A stretch of 64,000 bases of DNA from assembly GCF_039537665.1 (NCBI RefSeq), contig NZ_BAABAY010000001.1, positions 1,488,001 through 1,552,000 on the forward strand, written 5' to 3'. The stretch's first letter is position 1, and every line of letters begins with the position of its first letter. This document shows, piece by piece, positions 25,079 through 32,363 of this stretch. The stretch is from Gaetbulibacter_A aestuarii. Its GTDB lineage: Bacteria > Bacteroidota > Bacteroidia > Flavobacteriales > Flavobacteriaceae. The notes under the pieces were generated by a model that saw nothing but the letters and a program-made list of their open reading frames with translations, was not told where the DNA came from and made no database searches. Both the position numbers and the translations under genes were made by a program.

Positions 25079-26122
25079 ATGAGAAAGCGCAGCATCTCCA
25101 ATAAGCTAATTTATTATATCAATGTGTTTTTTGCGTTGCTTTTGCTTCTATCTTTCATTTTGCCGTACTTACCACCCAAAACTTTTGCTTTTTTATCAGT
25201 TTTAAATTTAGGGGTATCAATCCTCATAATTATTAATGCATTATTCTTTTTGTATTGGTTGGTATTACTAAAGCGGGAGTTATTTTTATCTTTTACCATT
25301 TTACTTTTGGGGTATTTTTTATTTGGGACCTTGTATAAATTTTCTAGTGAAAAAAGGGTAGAAGATCCCGGGAATTTTAAGGTTATGAATTACAATGTCC
25401 GTTTGTTCAATTTGTACAAATGGATTCCGGAAGACCATATTGAAGATAAGATTGCCGATTTTATTAAAAAAGAGTCCCCCGATATTTTGAGTTTCCAGGA
25501 ATACCATCCTCATAGCGATATTGATCTTTCTATTTTTAAATATAAATTTGAAAAGATTGCAGGGAAACGCACGAAATATGGGCAGGCGATTTTTTCCCAA
25601 TTTCCTATAATAAACAAGGGTTCTATAGAATTTCCTCATACCGGTAACAATGCCATTTTTATTGATATTGTAAAAAAGCAGGATACAATTCGGGTATACA
25701 ATGTGCATTTACAATCGCTACGAATCAATACGAATGTAGACAGCTTGAAAAAGGAAAAATCGGAGCGCCTTATCAAGCGGATTGGAAGCACCTTTAAAAT
25801 GCAACAGTCTCAAACGGAATTGTTTTTAAAACATAAGGCGCAATGCCATTACAAAATGATCATTTGCGGTGATTTTAACAATACCGCTTTTTCCTATGTT
25901 TATCGCAAGATCAAAGGGGACTTGAATGATACCTTTAAAGAAGCGGGTTCCGGTTTTGGCAGCTCGTATTATATTAAATCTTTTCCGTTGAAATACTTTC
26001 CCATGCGGATCGATTTTATCCTCGCCGATCCGGCTTTTGTAGTTAATGGATATCAGAGCTATACCCAAAAATTTTCGGATCATTATCCTATTTCGGCGAC
26101 CTTGAGTTTGAAGAAGGAATAA
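25079..26122 (+). CDS. Membrane-anchored endonuclease/exonuclease/phosphatase family protein
   Basis: This 347-residue protein has three N-terminal hydrophobic helices (to about residue 90), then an EEP domain starting FKVMNYNVRLFN. Catalytic-type motifs follow: SFQEYHP (Glu metal ligand), VYNVHLQS, ICGDFNN and C-terminal FSDHYPI (SDH). All metal and acid/base motifs are present, so it should be a Mg-dependent phosphodiesterase; nucleic acid, lipid or inositol substrates are all possible. It is 4 bp after the rhomboid gene, probably the last gene of the mutL operon. Confidence 0.88.
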   Translation: MRKRSISNKLIYYINVFFALLLLLSFILPYLPPKTFAFLSVLNLGVSILIIINALFFLYWLVLLKRELFLSFTILLLGYFLFGTLYKFSSEKRVEDPGNFKVMNYNVRLFNLYKWIPEDHIEDKIADFIKKESPDILSFQEYHPHSDIDLSIFKYKFEKIAGKRTKYGQAIFSQFPIINKGSIEFPHTGNNAIFIDIVKKQDTIRVYNVHLQSLRINTNVDSLKKEKSERLIKRIGSTFKMQQSQTELFLKHKAQCHYKMIICGDFNNTAFSYVYRKIKGDLNDTFKEAGSGFGSSYYIKSFPLKYFPMRIDFILADPAFVVNGYQSYTQKFSDHYPISATLSLKKE

Positions 26123-26129
26123 ACCACTT

Positions 26130-26198
26130 CGTCATTACGAGAAGCGCAGCAACGTGGTAATCTTTTGAAACAGATTGCCTCACTTGCTCGCAATGACG
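26130..26198. repeat. Inverted-repeat-bounded 69-bp element, copy 1
   Basis: It starts CGTCATTACGAG and ends CTCGCAATGACG, whose reverse complement is CGTCATTGCGAG (11 of 12 match), so the element can fold end to end. The inner sequence includes GTGGTAATCTT and GAAACAGATTGCC. It is noncoding and followed 8 bp later by a second copy. Confidence 0.75.
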
Positions 26199-26206
26199 GT
26201 TCGTTT

Positions 26207-26290
26207 CGTCATTACGAGGAACGCAGTGACGTGGTAATCTTAAGAAAGGAATCCAAAGAAACAGATTGCTTCGCTTGCTCGCAATAAGGG
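26207..26290. repeat. Inverted-repeat-bounded element, copy 2
   Basis: It has the same start (CGTCATTACGAG), the same core (ACGTGGTAATCTT, AAACAGATTGC) and a decayed end CTCGCAATAAGG. It differs from copy 1 by about 15 extra bases (AAAGGAATCC region) in the middle. The two copies are in direct orientation. Confidence 0.7.
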
Positions 26291-26301
26291 TTCATGGAGC
26301 A

Positions 26302-26377
26302 ATTCCTGAGTAAGCAGGAATCCATTATGGGGTTTGTAAAATAGATCTTTTAGATTACCGCTTTCGCGGGAATGACA
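26302..26377. repeat. Two further hairpin repeats
   Basis: ATTCCTG (26302-26308) / CAGGAAT (26315-26321) is followed by a CCGC-TTTC-GCGG hairpin at 26358-26369 within ATTACCGCTTTCGCGGGAAT. The second resembles the common flavobacterial repeat TTCCCGCTTTCGCGGGAATGAC. Both are noncoding. Confidence 0.55.
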
Positions 26378-26433
26378 ACATAGGATGACAAGTGTTTCGT
26401 AATGAAAAAGGATCAAATGAAAACGAATACCCA

Positions 26434-26530
26434 CGTTAGGCCTGCCTGCCGGCAGGCAGGGATTGAGGCTTTGTTGGAGCGCCTTGCAAAGCGCGACTGC
26501 CGAAAGCCCGACCCTTGTGGTAACGTCCAA
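26434..26530. repeat. Dispersed intergenic repeat, copy 2, with nested palindrome
   Basis: This is a second copy of the element at 17693-17757: conserved GTTAGG, GATTGA, GAAAGCCCGACCC and AACGTCC blocks, with a different inner hairpin (GCGC...GCGC). Between GTTAGG and GATTGA it carries a perfect 20-bp palindrome CCTGCCTGCCGGCAGGCAGG (26441-26460) that copy 1 lacks. The repeat ends 2 bp before the stop codon of the convergent DUF6122-like gene. Confidence 0.75.
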
Positions 26531-26532
26531 AA

Positions 26533-26841
26533 TTACATAAAACTACAATCTAAAACATCGGCGAGGATGTGAATAAGCAAACCGAGGCCTAAAAGGCGTG
26601 TTTTTTTGAAAAATAATAATGCCACATAAATGCCTATGGCCCAATATTGATGCAGCGGATGAAAGTTGATGCTACAGCGGTTGGGATCGAAAATGGGTGT
26701 GGCAAATACATGATCTACGTCGATTAGAATACAAGCGAGCATGATCACATAGGCGACTTTCCATTGTTTTGGATAAAATACGAGCGCCACCATTAGAGGT
26801 AAGAGGAGGTGCGTGCCGTAATGTACCAGATTTTGTAGCAT
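26533..26841 (-). CDS. DUF6122-like small membrane protein
   Basis: This 102-residue, highly hydrophobic protein has about four membrane segments. Conserved polar residues are HYGTHLLLP, a central DVDHVFATPIFDPNRCSINFHPLHQYW and a late HILADVLDC. The DxDH...P.R...FHPLH pattern recalls the membrane-bound metal-dependent hydrolase group (YdjM/DUF457-like), but an enzyme activity is not established. The family name is from memory. Its start overlaps the WbqC stop by one base, so it ends the parA-to-WbqC operon. Confidence 0.7.
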   Translation of the reverse strand: MLQNLVHYGTHLLLPLMVALVFYPKQWKVAYVIMLACILIDVDHVFATPIFDPNRCSINFHPLHQYWAIGIYVALLFFKKTRLLGLGLLIHILADVLDCSFM

Positions 26842-27467
26842 TACCGGAAGTTAAGGGTTTGGGATTCCAGATAATTTACTGCATTAGGACCTTCGTTAAA
26901 CAGGAGATCGAGAATGCTTAGGTTTGGTAAAAAACCATGTTTTGTTTCGAAAACCTGAGTATAGGTTTGGAAATTGAAAGTCGGCTCTTTTTTTGCGTTT
27001 ACCAAATAGCGAAGATCTTTAATTGATGCTTCCGGTTGTGCCTGAAATTCTTCAGTTTTCTTAGGATTCAAGTCAATTTGTAAGCAGTCGCAAATGGTTT
27101 CAAAGCATTTTAAATTATAGTCTAGTAAGAAAGTAACTTCGTTTTTGAATAAGGGCCGTAGCTCGTCTTCAAAATACTCGAAAAAGGGCGAGGTACGATA
27201 GGCTGAGAGCAGTGATTTCCAGTGCTGACTCTGCCAATTCTCCTCATTAAAAATTTTGACATCCTTGTATCTCTGTCTATTTTTTTGAGTGAAAATAACG
27301 GGAATATTTAAAGCTAATTTTCCGTTTGCGCCGTAAATGTAACAGCGATTTCTATAGGTTTGTTTTACATAATTATCCTGCATTTCAAAATGTACCCTTT
27401 CCGCTTGTGCCATAGCTGAAAAAGATGCTATGTTAGGGAAATAGGTTGGATGCAGTAAAACTATCAT
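26841..27467 (-). CDS. WbqC family protein
   Basis: This 208-residue protein begins IVLLHPTYFPNIASFSAM, the WbqC pattern (P.YFP....). It continues with HFEMQDNYVKQTYRNRCYIYGANG and LNIPV, all typical of the family. WbqC proteins are found in some O-antigen gene sets but their reaction is not established. Here it lies in a housekeeping operon downstream of lepB, a common position in Flavobacteriaceae, so an O-antigen role is not implied. Confidence 0.88.
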   Translation of the reverse strand: MIVLLHPTYFPNIASFSAMAQAERVHFEMQDNYVKQTYRNRCYIYGANGKLALNIPVIFTQKNRQRYKDVKIFNEENWQSQHWKSLLSAYRTSPFFEYFEDELRPLFKNEVTFLLDYNLKCFETICDCLQIDLNPKKTEEFQAQPEASIKDLRYLVNAKKEPTFNFQTYTQVFETKHGFLPNLSILDLLFNEGPNAVNYLESQTLNFR

Positions 27468-27503
27468 GAAAAACCAGATTTAAAATTTTAGCAACCTCAT
27501 TAA

Positions 27504-29081
27504 CTAGGCTTTTTTCTTGCGTTTTCTGAATTTCGAATAGCCCAAATAAGCGAACAGAGCTATCAAAAACGGAATGAAATAGGAGGTTGGTTTCTTATCA
27601 CCATTTACGGTAGTAAAGAAACGATCCCAACGCGGGTGTTTACCATCCCAGCTCATCCAAATGAATATTGGTTTGCCAACCACATGATCGAAAGGTACAA
27701 AGCCCCAGCGGCGGGCATCTACGGAATTGTGGCGGTTATCACCCATCATCCAGTAATAATTCTGCTTGAAGGTATAACGGTTAGCTGGTTTATCGTTGAT
27801 AATTATCTGACCGTCCTTAACGCTTAAAGTGTTGCCTTCATATTCGGTAATAACACGTTTGTATAATGGTAAATTTTTCGTGGTGATGTTGATACTTTTT
27901 CCTTTTTCCGGAATGTAAAGCGGACCGAAGAAATCAACATTCCAATTATAGGTAGAATCCTGAGGAAAAATATCCGGATTCCAAACGCCTTTTTCAGCGA
28001 TGTTTTTCTGAATACTTAACACGTTAGGGTTGTCTTTGAACTTGTTGTAGGCTTCATCAGAAATCGCTGAGAAATAATAGGTATTCTGTGCGTTCATGAT
28101 ACCAAAACCGTCAGTAATATCGTAACGATCTTTCATGACCTTTGGATTGAACTGGTAGTTTTTAGGTTGTACTAAATAACTAAACTGTAATTGCGCGGTT
28201 CCGGGTAATTTATTTTGCTTACCGTTAATATACACATAACCATTTCGAACCTCAAGCGTATCGCCTGGCAGCCCAACACAACGTTTCACTAAATTGGTCT
28301 TTTTATCGATGGGCTTGTAATAATTCCGGTCTGGTTTGAACTGGTTCATATCCAGCAAGGTATCTGCTGGCTGATTAAAAACGACTATGTCGTTATGTTT
28401 TATTTTTTGAAAACCCGGTAAACGCATATAAGGTAATTCAAACGTATTCTCCCAGGCGGATTTTCTGTTTTCGTAATCATCACTAAAAAGATAGGATTTA
28501 ATGCCAAGTCCGGGAATAGTATCGTGAACCATAGGAGCCGCTACTGTAGTCATAGGTACACGGGCTCCATAATTAAATTTACTCACAAAAAGGAAATCGC
28601 CTACCAATAAGGATTTTTCTAAGGACGAAGACGGAATGGTGAAAGGCTGAATAAAATAGGTATGAACGATCGTTGCCGCCACAATGGCAAATAAAATGGA
28701 ACTTACCCAATCGCCCGAAGAAGACTTGGGTTGTAAACTTCGGTCTTCAATATATTCAACATTGGCAACATAGTTTAGGTAAAAGTTGTAAAAGCCTAGT
28801 GTAACCACGGCCAAAAAGGTGTCGAGGTACGTGTTTTTACCAAAACTTCTCGCAGTTTCTACCCAAACAATAATGAACATGATCAGGTTCACGATGGGTA
28901 AAAACAATAGAATGATCCACCACCATGGGCGTTTAATTATTTTCAGTAAAATAATACCGTTATATAGTGGGACAAAGGCTTCCCAGGCTTTACGACCAGC
29001 TTTTTGGTAGAGTTTCCAGGTTCCTAATCCGTGAATAATTTGAATGATCAGGATAAAAATAAACCACTGCGAGAATGTCAT
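27504..29081 (-). CDS. lepB: Signal peptidase I with N-terminal DUF5684-like membrane domain
   Basis: This enzyme cleaves signal peptides of exported proteins. The 525-residue protein starts with a ~110-residue membrane domain (three or four helices, WFIFILIIQIIHGLGTWKLY). A membrane anchor follows, then the S26 peptidase with Ser153 in FTIPSSSLEKSL, Lys266 in LVKRCVGLPGD and a late GDNRHNSVDARRWG box. The protein is much longer than E. coli LepB (324) because of the N-terminal domain and insertions between the catalytic boxes, as is usual in Bacteroidota. Same-strand neighbours are dapB upstream and WbqC downstream. Confidence 0.94.
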   Translation of the reverse strand: MTFSQWFIFILIIQIIHGLGTWKLYQKAGRKAWEAFVPLYNGIILLKIIKRPWWWIILLFLPIVNLIMFIIVWVETARSFGKNTYLDTFLAVVTLGFYNFYLNYVANVEYIEDRSLQPKSSSGDWVSSILFAIVAATIVHTYFIQPFTIPSSSLEKSLLVGDFLFVSKFNYGARVPMTTVAAPMVHDTIPGLGIKSYLFSDDYENRKSAWENTFELPYMRLPGFQKIKHNDIVVFNQPADTLLDMNQFKPDRNYYKPIDKKTNLVKRCVGLPGDTLEVRNGYVYINGKQNKLPGTAQLQFSYLVQPKNYQFNPKVMKDRYDITDGFGIMNAQNTYYFSAISDEAYNKFKDNPNVLSIQKNIAEKGVWNPDIFPQDSTYNWNVDFFGPLYIPEKGKSINITTKNLPLYKRVITEYEGNTLSVKDGQIIINDKPANRYTFKQNYYWMMGDNRHNSVDARRWGFVPFDHVVGKPIFIWMSWDGKHPRWDRFFTTVNGDKKPTSYFIPFLIALFAYLGYSKFRKRKKKA

Positions 29082-29147
29082 AATTTTAATTTTTTATTCT
29101 TTAGTTAGTAGTAAAACTAGAGGTTCTTGTTACTTAGGACTTCCGGA

Positions 29148-29852
29148 TTAACCAATATTTAACACATCGTTCATGGTAAAGACCCCCGTTTTCTCCTTTA
29201 ACCATTCGGCTGCAATTACAGCACCTAAAGCAAATCCTTGCCGACTGTGCGCCTTATGTTGTATCATCAGGGTATCAACCTCGCTTTCATAGGTTACGGT
29301 ATGCGTACCCGGAACATCATCAACACGCTTCGCGGAAATTGGCAAACTGCTGCCGGAACTATCGTTTAACTTCCATTCGGTATAGGCTTCATGGTTATCA
29401 ATAATTCCTTCAGCCAGTGTTATGGCTGTACCACTAGGCGCGTCTAATTTTTTAGTGTGATGGATCTCTTCCATAGAAACCTTGTATTGCTCCAGCTGGC
29501 TCATCATTTTCGCCAGGCTCTTATTCAACTCGAAAAAAATATTTACACCCAAGCTAAAATTTGAAGCATAAATAAAGGCGCCTTTTTTCTCCTTGCAAAG
29601 AGAAACAGCTTCATTATATTTATCCAACCACCCTGTTGTACCTGAAACCACAGGAACCTGATGATAAAAACAATTCGATATATTATTGAATGCCGCGTCC
29701 GGAATACTGAAATCGATGGCCACATCAGCTTTTGTGATATCATATTCGGTATCGCCCTTATCAACACGCAATACAATTTCATGGCCACGATCCACAGCTA
29801 TTTTTTCGATCGTTTGACCCATGCGTCCATATCCTAATAAAGCAATTTTCAT
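29148..29852 (-). CDS. dapB: 4-hydroxy-tetrahydrodipicolinate reductase
   Basis: DapB performs the NAD(P)H-dependent reduction in lysine/diaminopimelate synthesis. The 234-residue protein has the Rossmann motif ALLGYGRMGQ (residues 3-12), VSGTTGW, SNFSLGVNIFF, the catalytic-region EEIHHTKKLDAPSGTA and a late HKAHSRQGFALGA. It is shorter than the E. coli enzyme (273), as usual for the phylum. It lies between the DUF5683 gene and lepB. Confidence 0.95.
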   Translation of the reverse strand: MKIALLGYGRMGQTIEKIAVDRGHEIVLRVDKGDTEYDITKADVAIDFSIPDAAFNNISNCFYHQVPVVSGTTGWLDKYNEAVSLCKEKKGAFIYASNFSLGVNIFFELNKSLAKMMSQLEQYKVSMEEIHHTKKLDAPSGTAITLAEGIIDNHEAYTEWKLNDSSGSSLPISAKRVDDVPGTHTVTYESEVDTLMIQHKAHSRQGFALGAVIAAEWLKEKTGVFTMNDVLNIG

Positions 29853-29857
29853 CTTTG

Positions 29858-30475
29858 TTAAAATTTTAAATTCAAACTGACTCCAAAATGACCCCTGGAA
29901 TCAATATTATTAAGTTCATAATGTGGATTAAGGGACAAGTCCTGATCGACGTTAAATTGCAGTAAATGGGCATCCACATTAGCATCAATAATATTTAAAG
30001 CATACATGCCGATAAGCACTAACAACGAAAGCTCACGATTACGACGATAGAATTTTTGGCCACGTTGTAAACCATCCGTCGTTACTCTTGGACTGGCTAA
30101 TTTATTTCCCTCAGCGTCATAGTAAAACTCGTCGGTCTCAAATCCTGCCAACCTGCTTTTGTAGGCATCACGGTAGCGGTTGTATTCATTGGTGTTATGA
30201 ATATAAAAGTAAACACCTGTACCCAGAGCACCATAAACCAGGGGAATTTTCCAATATTTTTTATTGTAAGCTTGTCCTAATCCCGGAAGCACAGCCGAGT
30301 AGAAGGCGGCTTTGGAAGGTGATAATGGATCGATGGTTTTACGCGCTAATTGAACGGAATCAACCAAAACTTCTTCACTTGTTGTTTCTTTTTCAGGTTG
30401 TTTTTTTTCCTGGGCTGAAATGGCGTAGCTGAGTAAAAAGAAAAAACATCCTGTTATAAGGATCTTATTTTTCAC
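29858..30475 (-). CDS. DUF5683 domain protein
   Basis: This 205-residue protein has a signal peptide (ending YAISAQ) and a charged Glu/Lys linker. The DUF5683 core follows: IDPLSPSKAAFYSAVLPGLGQAYNKKYWKIPLVYGALG, read here in two parts, with two hydrophobic helices, and later LSLLVLIGMYALNIIDANVDAHL. The function is unknown; the family is common in Bacteroidota and often sits, as here, between parB and dapB. Its start overlaps the parB end by 11 bp, so translation is coupled. Confidence 0.82.
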   Translation of the reverse strand: MKNKILITGCFFFLLSYAISAQEKKQPEKETTSEEVLVDSVQLARKTIDPLSPSKAAFYSAVLPGLGQAYNKKYWKIPLVYGALGTGVYFYIHNTNEYNRYRDAYKSRLAGFETDEFYYDAEGNKLASPRVTTDGLQRGQKFYRRNRELSLLVLIGMYALNIIDANVDAHLLQFNVDQDLSLNPHYELNNIDSRGHFGVSLNLKF

Positions 30476-31376
30476 CTTGAACTAATTTTTTTATGCGGTT
30501 AAAATCTTCTTCTGAATGAAAAGGAATCGTAATTTTTCCTTTACCACTTTTAGAGACTTTAACGTCAATTTTATGTCCGAAGTATTCAGAAAATACCTGT
30601 ACGCCCTTTTTTATATACTTTGGAACGGTTTCGGATTCTGTATTTTTCGAAGTTGGTTTGGCTTCTCCTTTTTGATGATAGTTACGAACAAGATCTTCAG
30701 TTTCTCTTACTGAAAGTTTATCAGATAGGATTTTTTCATAAATCTCAAGTTGATCAGCCTGATCGTCTATAGCGATTAAAGCACGCCCATGACCCATGGA
30801 AATAAAACCGTCACGCATCCCGGTTTGGATGATAGGGTCTAATTTTAATAGGCGTAAATAATTCGTAATGGTAGAGCGCTTTTTACCAACACGTTCACTC
30901 ATTTGTTCCTGAGTGAGTTGAATTTCGTCGATTAAGCGTTGATAGGATAAGGCTATTTCAATCGGATCTAAATCCTGGCGTTGAATATTTTCAACAAGAG
31001 CCATTTCCAAAGATTCCTGGTCGTTGGCAATACGAATATAGGCAGGAATAGTTTCGAGATTCAAAAGTTTCGATGCACGATAACGACGTTCACCCGAAAC
31101 TAACTGGTATTTGTTAAAACCCAGTTTTCTAACGGTGATAGGCTGAATGATTCCAAGCTCTTTTACAGAGGAAGCCAATTCCTGAATGGATTCTTCACTG
31201 AAATTAGTTCTTGGTTGAAACGGATTGACCTCAATAAAATCGAGATCTAATTCAATAATATTACCAATGACCTTTTCAGCATTTTTATCCTTTGCTGATT
31301 TGATATCGTTGTCAGGATCATTCAATAAAGCCGATAAACCTCTACCTAAAGCCTGTTTTTTGTTTGCCTTCGCCAT
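30465..31376 (-). CDS. parB: Chromosome partitioning protein ParB
   Basis: ParB binds parS sites, spreads on DNA using CTP and recruits condensin and ParA. The 303-residue protein starts QALGRGLSALLND and has the PFQPRTNFSEESIQELASSV region. The CTP/spreading motif is VSGERRYRASKL (box II). A helix-turn-helix (SERVGKKRSTITNYLRLLKL) and a C-terminal dimerisation domain follow a polar linker. No parS-like site was noticed nearby by eye. It is encoded 2 bp after parA. Confidence 0.95.
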   Translation of the reverse strand: MAKANKKQALGRGLSALLNDPDNDIKSAKDKNAEKVIGNIIELDLDFIEVNPFQPRTNFSEESIQELASSVKELGIIQPITVRKLGFNKYQLVSGERRYRASKLLNLETIPAYIRIANDQESLEMALVENIQRQDLDPIEIALSYQRLIDEIQLTQEQMSERVGKKRSTITNYLRLLKLDPIIQTGMRDGFISMGHGRALIAIDDQADQLEIYEKILSDKLSVRETEDLVRNYHQKGEAKPTSKNTESETVPKYIKKGVQVFSEYFGHKIDVKVSKSGKGKITIPFHSEEDFNRIKKLVQGEK

Positions 31377-31378
31377 AC

Positions 31379-32143
31379 TTAATCATTTTTATCGATAATT
31401 TCTTTTGCCAAACTTAGGTAATTTGTGGCACCTTTACTAGCGGCATCGTAATCAATAATGCTTTCGCCATAGCTTGGTGCCTCACTTAAACGTACATTAC
31501 GCTGAATGATGGTTTTAAATACCATATCATTAAAATGCTTTTGGACCTCTTCAACCACTTGATTTGATAAGCGTAAACGCGAATCGTACATGGTTAATAA
31601 CAAGCCTTCTATATCCAGTTCAGGATTATGTATTTTTTGAACACTTTTAATGGTGTTTAATAGTTTGCCTAGTCCTTCCAAAGCAAAATACTCACATTGA
31701 ATAGGAATGATAACAGCATTGGCCGCCGTGAGTGCATTCAAAGTTAATAATCCCAGGGACGGTGCGCAATCTATAATGATATAATCGTAATCGTTCTTTA
31801 TATCATCCAGGGCATTTTTCAGCATGTATTCTCTTGATGGTTTATCAACCAGTTCAATCTCGATTGCTACGAGGTCTATATGTGCCGGAATAATATCCAG
31901 ATTTGGTGTTTCTGTTTTAATTACAGCTTCCTTGGCTGCAGCAGAATGCTCTAAAAGTTGATAGGTTCCAAGCTCTACAGAATCGACATCAATTCCAATT
32001 CCTGAGGTTGCATTAGCTTGAGGGTCGGCATCAATTAACAATACTTTCTTCTCTAAAACACCTAAAGAGGCGGCTAAATTCACAGATGTGGTGGTTTTAC
32101 CAACGCCTCCTTTTTGGTTAGCAATTGCTATTATTTTACCCAT
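31379..32143 (-). CDS. parA: Chromosome partitioning ATPase ParA
   Basis: ParA is a deviant-Walker ATPase that moves ParB-parS complexes. The 254-residue protein has the deviant Walker A motif NQKGGVGKTTTSVNLAASL (residues 9-27), LLIDADPQANATSG and a Walker B region DYIIIDCAPSLG. The short form without an N-terminal DNA-binding domain is the chromosomal Soj type. It is the first gene of a likely seven-gene operon to DUF6122. A possible promoter in the 220-bp gap to the divergent M16 gene was not resolved. Confidence 0.95.
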   Translation of the reverse strand: MGKIIAIANQKGGVGKTTTSVNLAASLGVLEKKVLLIDADPQANATSGIGIDVDSVELGTYQLLEHSAAAKEAVIKTETPNLDIIPAHIDLVAIEIELVDKPSREYMLKNALDDIKNDYDYIIIDCAPSLGLLTLNALTAANAVIIPIQCEYFALEGLGKLLNTIKSVQKIHNPELDIEGLLLTMYDSRLRLSNQVVEEVQKHFNDMVFKTIIQRNVRLSEAPSYGESIIDYDAASKGATNYLSLAKEIIDKND

Positions 32144-32363
32144 TAATGATTTGGTTTTATGAATGGTAAAAATACAATTATTTGTCAGTAATAAAAACGG
32201 AAATTGTTAACAAATAGACGAACTACAAGGTGTTCAGAATAACAAAAACTTCGATAAAGGACACTTGTACCGTTATTTATATTTTTTTTTAGATTTTTTT
32301 ATTTTTTAAGTTCTATATTTAGACGTAAGAAAAAACTAACAATAATTAATCTAATCTTTTTTT

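Noticed and set aside
26240..26530. 96-codon open frame on the minus strand
   Set aside because: It runs entirely through dispersed repeats and palindromes and has no protein-like pattern.
30465..32143. Origin-proximal region marked by parAB
   Set aside because: parAB often lie near the origin, but no parS-like palindrome was noticed by eye in the surrounding sequence, so no claim is made.
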